Source: Echinicola strongylocentroti
GTDB taxonomy: Bacteria > Bacteroidota > Bacteroidia > Cytophagales > Cyclobacteriaceae
DNA: 64,000 bases
Reading direction: 5' to 3'
NCBI RefSeq assembly: GCF_003260975.1
Contig: NZ_CP030041.1
Span: 5,645,501-5,709,500, forward strand
The notes under the pieces are model-generated. The model saw nothing but the letters and a program-made list of their open reading frames with translations. It made no database searches and was not told the DNA's origin. Of the stretch, positions 8,996 through 16,631 are shown one piece after another (positions within the stretch are counted from its first letter, which is position 1; every line of letters starts with the position of its first letter). Position numbers and translations under genes: made by a program.

Positions 8996-10425
8996 TTGAC
9001 GTTGGCCTGTGCAACGTTGATTGTTTTGGTGGGGTGGCGGACCAAGGAATTCAATTAAACCCGGAGTCAATGCCGTTTAGTTAGTGTGTATTTGGAAATA
9101 TTGGTTCTATTATTTTTCTGCTAAATTCCAAGATGGTTTTCATCTCTTTACCTTTGTCACTTTTTTGCTTCAGGTCAAAAAAGTAACCAAAAAACCCCGC
9201 CGCTGTGCATCTATTGGCCTAAAATTAAAACCTCCCCTCATGCAGGCAAACTCCTCCTGTCTAAAGCCAAGCAGTCCTATCTAAAGCCAGGTAAACCTTC
9301 TTTATCTGCCAACATTCTTTTAGGGTAGCATTTCGTCAAACAAGCCTGCCTTTTTGCCCACCCGCTTTTTAATTTCTTAACGTCCAATACCTGCAAGGCG
9401 GATCCGATTAATAAGTTTCTTATGGATAAATTATCATCATTATTCCATGTAGTGGTATATTTTCTTAAGTAACCAAGTTGAGCGAGAACAATAAGCCCCC
9501 TGAGCCAAAAAAGGTATCGCTTCCTTATTACGGCCCTTGGTATGCCTGTTTTCCAGCCGATGGTGGAGGCCGTTAAGAAAGGGAGTTGGCTCGCGTCGTG
9601 GAACAGCGAGACCCACTGCCTTTTAGGTCGTAGCCATAGGGTGGAAATTAAAATGGGTGACGGATCTCGGTCGCAGGGTAAATCCATGTTCCATTTTAAA
9701 AGACATACCACCGGTCTAGATTTTTTTCCTTCTTTTTTCATCAATAGCCTGCCCCGAAGGCTTTCGGGGGAAAAAAGGAAAAGGATAAAATCCACCAATA
9801 TGATCAGGTTTCCCCAGCCAAAGTCAATCAAAAAAAGGACTTTTAGGTATATGAAAAGAAGGAAATCCCCTTAACTAAACGGCATTGAATCCGGGTTAAA
9901 GCCTGCTGTTGTTGGCCTAAATTTTACATACGCTGAAAAAGTAGGTTTAATCGATAAAAGAAAAGGTTGTTTCGATTTCCGAAAACTATCCCGTCCTCAG
10001 AAGGGGTGATCAGAAAGGTCCCTTTTGGGAATTCAGGAGTGGGTTTTAACGAATTTCTTTCCAAAACAAAATTTTTACCCGGACTCCAATAATTTAATAT
10101 CAAGAGTTATTGAATGAAAAATTATAAGAATTAACTTTAATAATATGTATCATTGTGCAGAATAGATAATGTGCTAATTCGATATCAAGCCCTATTTACT
10201 TTCTAAAATGTGCATGTGTCAGAATTTTATTAAGGGTGTTTTTCTAAATATGATGATATCTCTAGGGTGGTCCTTTTTACAGTGAATTTTAAAAGTAACG
10301 CTTTTTTTATCACAGAGGCATAGCTCCTGTCATGTATACCTTGGATATGGAGTAGCACAGGTTGTCTGTCGGAGATAAAGGAGAAATACACTACGTGATT
10401 TAGATGATAAACCAAATAACGAAAA
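8996..10425. other. Gene-free interval holding an 845-bp inverted-repeat element
   Basis: About 1.4 kb without a convincing gene. It contains the 845-bp element listed separately, then at 9989-10040 a copy of a short module (CCGTCCTCAGAAGGGGTGAT and following) that recurs near 21396 and, inverted, near 28000. The last 300 bases before the sulfatase are AT-rich and presumably hold its promoter, but no clear Bacteroidota -33/-7 pair was found. Short frames here have no signal peptide, domain or conserved start context. Confidence 0.6.
9055..9899. mobile_element. Non-autonomous element bounded by about 30-bp inverted repeats
   Basis: The left end (9055-9085, beginning TTAAACCCGGAGTCAATGCC) is the near-perfect reverse complement of the right end (9871-9899, ending GAATCCGGGTTAA). 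The outer TTAAACCCGGA tips match those of the short palindromic repeats found elsewhere in the window. No transposase is encoded inside. The interior includes a G/C-rich hairpin (CCCCGAAGGCTTTCGGGGG, 9752-9770). This looks like a MITE or a deletion derivative of a larger transposon, mobilised in trans if at all. Confidence 0.6.
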
Positions 10426-11886
10426 ATGAAAAATTTAGCCTGGGCACTGTTAATGCCAGTTTTACTGCTAGTCCATTACCCTGCCAAAAGCCAGGAAACC
10501 AACGACCAACCGAATGTAATAGTAATATTTATCGATGATGAGGGATATGGAGATGTGGGCAGTTATGGCGCTACGGGTTTTGAAACCCCGAACATAGATA
10601 AAATGGCAAGTGACGGCATGCGTTTCACTAATTTTTATGCTGCCCAGCCCGTGTGCAGTGCATCCCGTGCAGGGCTTATGACAGGCTGCTATCCAAATAG
10701 GATAGGGGTAGCAAAGGCCTTATTTCCGAGGGATGAAGTGGGACTCAATACAAAAGAGTATACCATGGCAGAAATGTTTAAAGACCAAGGTTATGCTACG
10801 GCATGTTTTGGGAAATGGCATTTAGGGTGGCAAAAGGAATTTCTTCCTTTACAACATGGCTTTGATGAATTTGTAGGATTGCCCTATTCTAACGATATGT
10901 GGCCCTACTCAAATGTAAATGGCGAAAAGTCCCCCAAAGGGACGTGGAAAGGTAATTTTCCTGAATTGCCCTTGATCGAAGGCAATGAGCAGATAGCGAC
11001 TATTTCTAGCCTAGAAGATCAGGATATGCTTACCACCCTCTATACCGAAAAGGCAGTGGACTTTATTGACAGGAATGCAGGTGCTCCATTTTTCCTTTAT
11101 GTACCTCATACGATGGCCCATATTCCACTGGGTGTATCGGATAAGTTCAGGGGGAAAAGCGAACAGGGCCTCTATGGAGATGTCATGATGGAGGTAGATT
11201 GGTCCGTGGGGCAGATAATAAAAGCCGTTGATAGAAATCGGTTAACAGAAAATACCATCATTGTATTCACCACTGACAACGGCCCTTGGTTAAACTACGG
11301 CAACCATGCCGGCTCCGCTGGTGGTCTGCGGGAAGGGAAAACAACGAGCTGGGAAGGTGGACAACGAGTGCCTTTTATTGTAAAATGGCCCGAAAAAGTC
11401 CCCGAAGGTACCATCTGCAGCCAACTTGCATGTGCCATCGACCTTCTTCCTACGTTTGCTTCCATCTCAGGGGGGCAATTATCCGAAAACAAAATAGATG
11501 GTGTGGATATTAGCCCTTTATTGAAAGGCGATTTCAGTGCCAGTCCAAGGGAAACGATACTTTACTATTTTGGGACCAATAACTTGAACGCTGTACGAAA
11601 AGGTAATTGGAAGTTGGTATTGCCGCATACCTATAGTTCTTATGATGCCGAGCCCGGTAATGATGGCAATGGTGGCAAAAGAGTCGAGAGAGTAATCGGT
11701 AACCCAGCGCTTTATAATATGATGCGTGATCCTGGAGAACAGTACAATGTAATCCAATACCATCCCGAAAAAGTGAAGGAGCTAATGGTCGTCGTAGAAG
11801 AAGCACGGGAAGAATTGGGCGATCTGAATATTGGGATAAAAAAGGGAAAAGGAAACCGAGAAATCGGAAAACTAAACGGTCAATAA
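10426..11886 (+). CDS. Family S1 (arylsulfatase A-like) sulfatase, secreted
   Basis: Hydrolyses sulfate esters, probably on the sulfated glycan processed by this locus. A signal peptide ends near AKSQ (about residue 23). The alkaline-phosphatase-like metal site is visible in VIFIDDEGYGDVG. The formylglycine signature is C77-S-A-S-R within PVCSASRAGLMTG; C77 must be oxidised by a maturase not encoded in this window. Further family landmarks are FGKWHLGW and FTTDNGPW. Length 486 aa is normal. It opens the second enzyme cluster and is preceded by about 1.4 kb of gene-free DNA, so it probably has its own promoter. Regio-specificity and S1 subfamily cannot be assigned by eye. Confidence 0.93.
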   Translation: MKNLAWALLMPVLLLVHYPAKSQETNDQPNVIVIFIDDEGYGDVGSYGATGFETPNIDKMASDGMRFTNFYAAQPVCSASRAGLMTGCYPNRIGVAKALFPRDEVGLNTKEYTMAEMFKDQGYATACFGKWHLGWQKEFLPLQHGFDEFVGLPYSNDMWPYSNVNGEKSPKGTWKGNFPELPLIEGNEQIATISSLEDQDMLTTLYTEKAVDFIDRNAGAPFFLYVPHTMAHIPLGVSDKFRGKSEQGLYGDVMMEVDWSVGQIIKAVDRNRLTENTIIVFTTDNGPWLNYGNHAGSAGGLREGKTTSWEGGQRVPFIVKWPEKVPEGTICSQLACAIDLLPTFASISGGQLSENKIDGVDISPLLKGDFSASPRETILYYFGTNNLNAVRKGNWKLVLPHTYSSYDAEPGNDGNGGKRVERVIGNPALYNMMRDPGEQYNVIQYHPEKVKELMVVVEEAREELGDLNIGIKKGKGNREIGKLNGQ

Positions 11887-12190
11887 ATGCAATAACCTTG
11901 ATGGGTGAAATGGCCAAGAATAGATAGCCTATAAAGGACTGGCGCCCCTGAGCCATCATTAAAGCCAAACACAGGCTAGGGGAAGGATGTATGGTTAATA
12001 TTCAAGATAAATTGAATGAATAATTATAAGGCTTGTGGGCAATAGTAGCGATCATTGTGTTTGACTTGGTGCTGATGGCTTGCCATATCATGTTCAGCTA
12101 AACCCGGAGTATGCAATAAATAGGCTAATGCATAACCGGGGTTAACCAACGATGGTAAGCAATGAGGCGCTACTTATTAAACACAATAGC
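11887..12190. other. Intergenic region with a short palindromic repeat
   Basis: About 300 bases between the first sulfatase and the esterase. It carries the short repeat at 12099-12146 and otherwise only AT-rich sequence. I saw no clear terminator. A start at 12152 for the next gene is possible but would put a 13-residue polar extension before a normal signal peptide, so 12191 is preferred. Confidence 0.5.
12099..12146. repeat. MITE-like palindromic repeat, short form (copy A)
   Basis: AAACCCGGAGTATGCA and TAATGCATAACCGGGGTT form an imperfect inverted repeat of about 48 bp. The right end lies 44 nt before the esterase start codon at 12191. Same family as 15236, 19160, 24464, 40409 and 59112. 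Confidence 0.75.
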
Positions 12191-13687
12191 ATGACCCAAA
12201 AGACGATTATATTAATTGCCCTGTTTTCCCTTTCTTTGAGCCAATACCTCTTTGGCCAAGAGTTAAAACTTGGCTCACCCTTTACGGAGCACATGGTCCT
12301 GCAAAGGGGCAAACCTATAAATATATGGGGAGAAGCTAAGCCCAATGAGCACGTCAGTGTATTTTTAGGAAAAGTAGAAAAAAGCATCGTTGCTGATTCA
12401 TCAGGTGCTTGGAAGACCCAACTGCCCCCACAGTCAGCAGGAGGGCCATTTTTATTGCAGGTAAAAACTGACGAGGAATCCATCAACTATGAAGATGTCA
12501 TGATAGGAGAGGTATGGATCTGTACTGGTCAGTCAAATATGGTCATGGGGTATGGAGGGATACCGGAAATAAAGGAATTGGAAGGAGCAGCAAAAAATAT
12601 CCGGACATTTAACGTAACTAACACGGTAGCCTTTACCGAGCAGGATTATCTGGAAGGGGAGTGGAAATTAGGGAACCCCTCCAGTGCAGTGGCTTTTAGC
12701 TTTGCACATTTTTTAGAACTCGAAGCAGGTGTGCCCATAGGGATCATACTCACTGCTTGGGGGAGTTCTTCTATCGAGGGCTGGATGCCCCGGGATATGG
12801 AGCACATGCTTCCTCATTTTAAAGAAATTATGGTGCAGTTCGATGGAGATAGTAGTAAAAGGGAAAGGATAGCGAAGATACTATCCTCGACTGAGCGATC
12901 CAGGCAAGAAGACATCTTCTTACGAACGCAGCCAAACATCATTTATAATGCCATGTTGAAACCTTTGGCACCGTTTACCATTCGCGGGATGGTCTGGTAT
13001 CAGGGAGAAGCCAATACCAAAAGCATAGAAGATATGCTTCAGTATGGTAAGACACTTCCTCTTTGGGTGTCAAGATTGCGTGCAGAGTGGGAGGGTGATC
13101 CGTTCCATTTTTTTGGCGTTAGCCTGCCGGGCTTTGTCGGCAAGAAGAATAAAGACAGTGATTTAGGAGATTTCAGCGAGGAGCCTTGGACACCTTCTTG
13201 GGCGTGGATGAGAGCGTCCCAATACCAAGCAGAATGTTTGGACAGTGTCCAGATCATCAACACGATAGACCTGGGAGACCTATGGGACATTCATCCCAAG
13301 GACAAGCTGCCCATTGGTAGGCGACTAGCACTCATGGCGGCCTCCGAGACCCTGGATAAAGACACCAGGGCAAAGGGTCCTTTTTTAAAGGATATTGAAA
13401 TCAAGGGAGATAAGTTGGTGGTGCAGCTTTATGAAGCCCAAGGATTGAAAACCACCGATGGAGAAGCGCCTAGGGCATTTTGGGTGGCTGATGCTACTGG
13501 AGAATGGCATAGGGCAGCTGCCACTATCAGCGGAGAAACTGTGGTTTTGGTGAGTGATGAGGTGAAAGCTCCCAAGTATGTACGTTATGCCTTTTCGGGA
13601 AAGCCCAATGTCAATTTGGTGAATAGAGCGGGACTTCCTGCAAGGCCCTTTAGGACCGATGGCTTTTTACCTGAGCCACTGAAATGA
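12191..13687 (+). CDS. Sialate O-acetylesterase-like (SASA/SGNH) carbohydrate esterase
   Basis: Predicted to remove O-acetyl groups from glycans. The start at 12191 gives MTQKTIILIALFSLSLSQ, a clean signal peptide ending at LFGQ. An N-terminal beta-sandwich (about 20-100; SPFTEHMVLQRGKPINIWG) precedes the SGNH-type catalytic domain with S115 in CTGQSNM. Block III-like segments are IRGMVWYQGEANT and the C-terminal DLGDLWDIHPKDKLPIGRRL, where D/H complete the triad. Length 498 aa fits the family. Placed between two sulfatases, it suggests the substrate carries acetyl as well as sulfate esters, although proteins of this family are also found near pectin and xylan enzymes, so the exact ester is uncertain. 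Confidence 0.88.
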   Translation: MTQKTIILIALFSLSLSQYLFGQELKLGSPFTEHMVLQRGKPINIWGEAKPNEHVSVFLGKVEKSIVADSSGAWKTQLPPQSAGGPFLLQVKTDEESINYEDVMIGEVWICTGQSNMVMGYGGIPEIKELEGAAKNIRTFNVTNTVAFTEQDYLEGEWKLGNPSSAVAFSFAHFLELEAGVPIGIILTAWGSSSIEGWMPRDMEHMLPHFKEIMVQFDGDSSKRERIAKILSSTERSRQEDIFLRTQPNIIYNAMLKPLAPFTIRGMVWYQGEANTKSIEDMLQYGKTLPLWVSRLRAEWEGDPFHFFGVSLPGFVGKKNKDSDLGDFSEEPWTPSWAWMRASQYQAECLDSVQIINTIDLGDLWDIHPKDKLPIGRRLALMAASETLDKDTRAKGPFLKDIEIKGDKLVVQLYEAQGLKTTDGEAPRAFWVADATGEWHRAAATISGETVVLVSDEVKAPKYVRYAFSGKPNVNLVNRAGLPARPFRTDGFLPEPLK

Positions 13688-13728
13688 GCAGTATTGACAG
13701 TGAATAATCTAAAAGAAAGAAGAGATAA

Positions 13729-15237
13729 ATGAATAAGTTAAATTTCTTGCTGTTCACATGTGCCATTGGGCTGCTATGTGCGGGGTGTCATCCAGCGAAA
13801 TCCACCCAAAAAACGACTAAACCCAAACCCAATGTCCTCTTTATTTTTGCGGATGATCAGCGCGCTGATGCGTTGGGCTGCTCTGGTAATGGGTATATTC
13901 GTACACCTAATATCGATGCCTTGGCCCAGCGGGGAGTGCGGTTTACCCGTAACTATGTGATGGGCGGGCACCATGGGGCTATTTGTGCTCCCAGCAGGGC
14001 GATGCTTATGAGCGGAAAGAGCCTCTTCCACGTTTATGATAAGTTGGACGGGGTGCAAACCATGCCGATGTACTTTAACCAATATGGATATGAAACCTTT
14101 GGTACGGGAAAATGGCACAACGAAGCAAGCAGTTTCGAGGCGAGTTTCCAAAAAGGAAAAAACATCTATGTCGGAGGGATGGCGGATCACTTTAATGTAC
14201 CATGCCAAGACCTGGGGCCTGATGGGAAGTTGGGAGAGAAAACCAAAAAAGGATTTTCTACTGACCTATTTGCTGATGCGGCCATTGATTATATCAACGA
14301 ATACGCCCAAGGAGGGCAAGAATCCCCCTTTTTCTGTTACGTTTCCTTTACTGCACCTCACGATCCTCGATCGCCCAGGGAGGATTATATTGGTATGTAC
14401 GAGCAAGAAGAGCTGCCTTTGCCAGGCAATTTCAAAAAAGCACACCCCTTTAAGTTTGACAATATGAATGTGCGGGATGAAACCTTGGCTCCTTGGCCAC
14501 GAAGCCCCGAGATCATTCGTGAGTCGCTGGCTGATTATTATGCCCTAATGAGCCATTTGGATAAGCGGGTAGGGGACGTAATCCAAACATTGAAGGACAA
14601 AGGCCTCTACGAAAATACCATCATCATCTATACTGCGGATAATGGCTTGGCAGTGGGCAGCCATGGACTTCTGGGTAAGCAAAACCTGTACGAACACAGT
14701 ACTAATGTGCCGTTGATAGTGAGTGGCCCCGGTATTCCGGAGAAGGAAACCAGTGATGCTTTTCTGTACCTTTATGATATTTTCCCCACATTGGCCAACC
14801 TATGTGGATTGCCTGTACCTGAGGAAATCGATGGTACAGATTTTACAGATGTGCTGATGGGAAAAACCAAGCAGGTGAGAAGCGCTATCTATACCGTTTA
14901 TAGAAATACCGTCAGGGCAGTCCGCACCGTTGATTGGAAGCTGATCAACTATCCACAACAGCAGTATACACAGTTGTTTAACTTGTCAGAAGACCCACTG
15001 GAGCTCCATAACCTAGCGGATCAACATCCCGAGAAAGTAGAAGAGTTGACGGAATTATTGGAAAATTGGCACGAAACCTCCGACGATACTTCCGATCTCC
15101 ACCCAACCAAGGTCCTGCCAATGGAATATGACTATACCAAGCTAAGACAAAAGCCAGACAATAAACAGCCTCCTTATGTTTTGGAGAAGTACTTCAAAGG
15201 CGTGGATACAAAAGACAAGGTAAAAGCTGACCATTGA
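13729..15237 (+). CDS. Family S1 sulfatase, lipoprotein
   Basis: Second sulfatase of the cluster, probably acting on a different linkage from the one at 10426. The lipobox GLLCAGC predicts lipidation at C20, so it is likely membrane-anchored. Metal-site residues are in LFIFADDQRADALG; the formylglycine signature is C86-A-P-S-R (ICAPSRAMLMSG). TGKWHNEA and YTADNGLAVGSHGLLGK are further catalytic-site landmarks, the latter typical of the choline-sulfatase/iduronate-sulfatase-like branch of S1. It is 502 aa and complete. It starts 41 nt after the esterase gene, and its TGA stop (15235-15237) overlaps the edge of a palindromic repeat. Confidence 0.93.
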   Translation: MNKLNFLLFTCAIGLLCAGCHPAKSTQKTTKPKPNVLFIFADDQRADALGCSGNGYIRTPNIDALAQRGVRFTRNYVMGGHHGAICAPSRAMLMSGKSLFHVYDKLDGVQTMPMYFNQYGYETFGTGKWHNEASSFEASFQKGKNIYVGGMADHFNVPCQDLGPDGKLGEKTKKGFSTDLFADAAIDYINEYAQGGQESPFFCYVSFTAPHDPRSPREDYIGMYEQEELPLPGNFKKAHPFKFDNMNVRDETLAPWPRSPEIIRESLADYYALMSHLDKRVGDVIQTLKDKGLYENTIIIYTADNGLAVGSHGLLGKQNLYEHSTNVPLIVSGPGIPEKETSDAFLYLYDIFPTLANLCGLPVPEEIDGTDFTDVLMGKTKQVRSAIYTVYRNTVRAVRTVDWKLINYPQQQYTQLFNLSEDPLELHNLADQHPEKVEELTELLENWHETSDDTSDLHPTKVLPMEYDYTKLRQKPDNKQPPYVLEKYFKGVDTKDKVKADH

Positions 15238-15303
15238 ACCCGGTATATGCATTAGAAACCGATATCGCCGCAATGGATAGGCTGATGCATATTCCGGGTT
15301 AAA
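15236..15303. repeat. MITE-like palindromic repeat, short form (copy B)
   Basis: Begins GAACCCGGTATATGCATTAG, overlapping the sulfatase stop codon, and ends with GATGCATATTCCGGGTTAA, about 40 nt before the GH29 start. The ends are inverted copies of one another; the centre is about 25 nt long. Confidence 0.8.
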
Positions 15304-15343
15304 AATAGCAGAATAACCAATAAAAAAATAAATATAATAGCAT

Positions 15344-16462
15344 ATGAACAGAAAGAGATTTCTTGAATTATCTCTCTTGGGAAGCGCCGGAGCCATGTTA
15401 TTACCTGGCTGTTCGGTACAAAATACCACCAGCCCTACTTTTCTGAAAGGGTATGAAAGTGATTTTAAAAAAGATCCCCACCAAGCCACATTGGATTGGT
15501 TTCGGGAGGCGAAATATGGGTTGTTTATCCATTATGGCCTGTACTCCCTGCTGGGAAGAGGTGAATGGGTGCAGTACAACGAAAAGATCCACGTAGCCGA
15601 GTACGCAAAACTGAAGGACCGCTTTACGGCGGAGAAGTTTGATGCTGATTTTATAACGGATTTGGCCTTGGAAGCAGGGATGAAATATATCAATATTACG
15701 ACACGTCACCATGATAGTTTCTGTCTCTGGGATACGAAGTACACGGATTTTAAAAGTACCAATTCGCCAGCCAAAAGAGACCTTGTGGGAGAGTTGACTC
15801 TTCAGTGCGAGAAGAAAGGCTTAGGAATGTTTTTCTATTATTCCCACGGTAGGGACTGGAGACATCCTCATGCTCCAAATAACGACAAATGGGGAGGCGC
15901 TGCCAGACCAAAGTATAAAGAAACAGAGCCTTATTATAAGTACGGCGATGAGCACCACTTGGAAAATTACCTTGAATTTATGTCCAACCAAGTCGACGAA
16001 TTGTTGGAGATGTATTCTCCCGTGGCGGGCATATGGCTGGATGGTATAGGAACGCCACTTTCTGGCGATAAGCATGCATTTAAATCCCAAGAACTGTACG
16101 ATCTTATCAGAAACAAAAAAACCGAAGTCCTAGTATCCTATAAACAGGGGCTGTTGGGAACAGAGGATTTTCTGGCTCCTGAAAGAAAGTACGAGGAAGA
16201 TAATAAACCAGGGAAACCCTTAGAACTATGTGACCACCTGCAAAAAAGGGCTTGGGGCTATAGGAAATCCGAGGATGGTAACCACAAAAGCAAAGAAGAT
16301 GTCATCGCTATGATCAAGAAAGCAGAAAGCTACCCCGCCAACTTACTGCTCAATACAGGCCCCTTGGGATCAGGAGAAATTCACCCAGAGGATGTGAAGG
16401 TACTGAGAGAGGTAGGACAGGAGATCAGGGAAAAAGGCTGGAGTGGGATTATAAATAGTTAA
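15344..16462 (+). CDS. GH29 alpha-L-fucosidase-like lipoprotein
   Basis: Retaining exo-glycosidase that removes alpha-L-fucose (some GH29 members also accept alpha-L-galactose-type residues). The N-terminus NRKRFLELSLLGSAGAM followed by LLPGC resembles a twin-arginine-type signal with a lipobox (C23); the RK pair makes Tat export uncertain. Family motifs are WFREAKYGLFIHYGLYS, the HHDSFCLWDTKYTDF segment and the nucleophile D233 in GIWLDGIG. It ends shortly after the LLLNTGPLGSGEI motif, so the C-terminal beta-sandwich of many GH29 enzymes is absent or reduced (372 aa). It sits between palindromic repeat copy B and a terminator, so it may be a single-gene unit. Confidence 0.93.
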   Translation: MNRKRFLELSLLGSAGAMLLPGCSVQNTTSPTFLKGYESDFKKDPHQATLDWFREAKYGLFIHYGLYSLLGRGEWVQYNEKIHVAEYAKLKDRFTAEKFDADFITDLALEAGMKYINITTRHHDSFCLWDTKYTDFKSTNSPAKRDLVGELTLQCEKKGLGMFFYYSHGRDWRHPHAPNNDKWGGAARPKYKETEPYYKYGDEHHLENYLEFMSNQVDELLEMYSPVAGIWLDGIGTPLSGDKHAFKSQELYDLIRNKKTEVLVSYKQGLLGTEDFLAPERKYEEDNKPGKPLELCDHLQKRAWGYRKSEDGNHKSKEDVIAMIKKAESYPANLLLNTGPLGSGEIHPEDVKVLREVGQEIREKGWSGIINS

Positions 16463-16474
16463 GCTGACACCGGT

Positions 16475-16510
16475 ACATGCCCTTCTGGTCATTATGAAGG
16501 GCATGTTTAT
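16475..16510 (+). terminator. Intrinsic terminator after the GH29 gene
   Basis: A perfect 11-bp stem, ACATGCCCTTC with GAAGGGCATGT, around a 10-nt loop, followed by TTATATA, 12 nt after the GH29 stop. Confidence 0.8.
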
Positions 16511-16579
16511 ATATTAACTCCCTGAACCAGACCCTAGATATACCTAGTGATAAGAACTAGAATAGCTAAGTAATAATAA

Positions 16580-16611
16580 CTCCGGATTGTTCATTTTGCA
16601 TGCTCCGGAGT
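16580..16611. repeat. Small inverted repeat upstream of the GH36-like gene
   Basis: ACTCCGGA (16580-16587) and TCCGGAGT (16604-16611) are perfect inverted copies around 16 nt. The right arm ends 20 nt before the next start codon. The sequence is a diverged cousin of the CCGG-tipped palindromic repeats or an independent hairpin. Confidence 0.45.
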
Positions 16612-16631
16612 AAGACCTAAAATTTCCTAGA

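Noticed and set aside
9277..9831. 184-codon frame on the - strand within the 845-bp element
   Set aside because: No signal peptide, domain or plausible start context; composition reads like translated repeat sequence, and a frame on the other strand overlaps it.
15344..15412. Confident Tat export call for the GH29 protein
   Set aside because: The NRKRFLEL stretch has an RK pair rather than RR and the lipobox alone explains export; only mentioned as a possibility.
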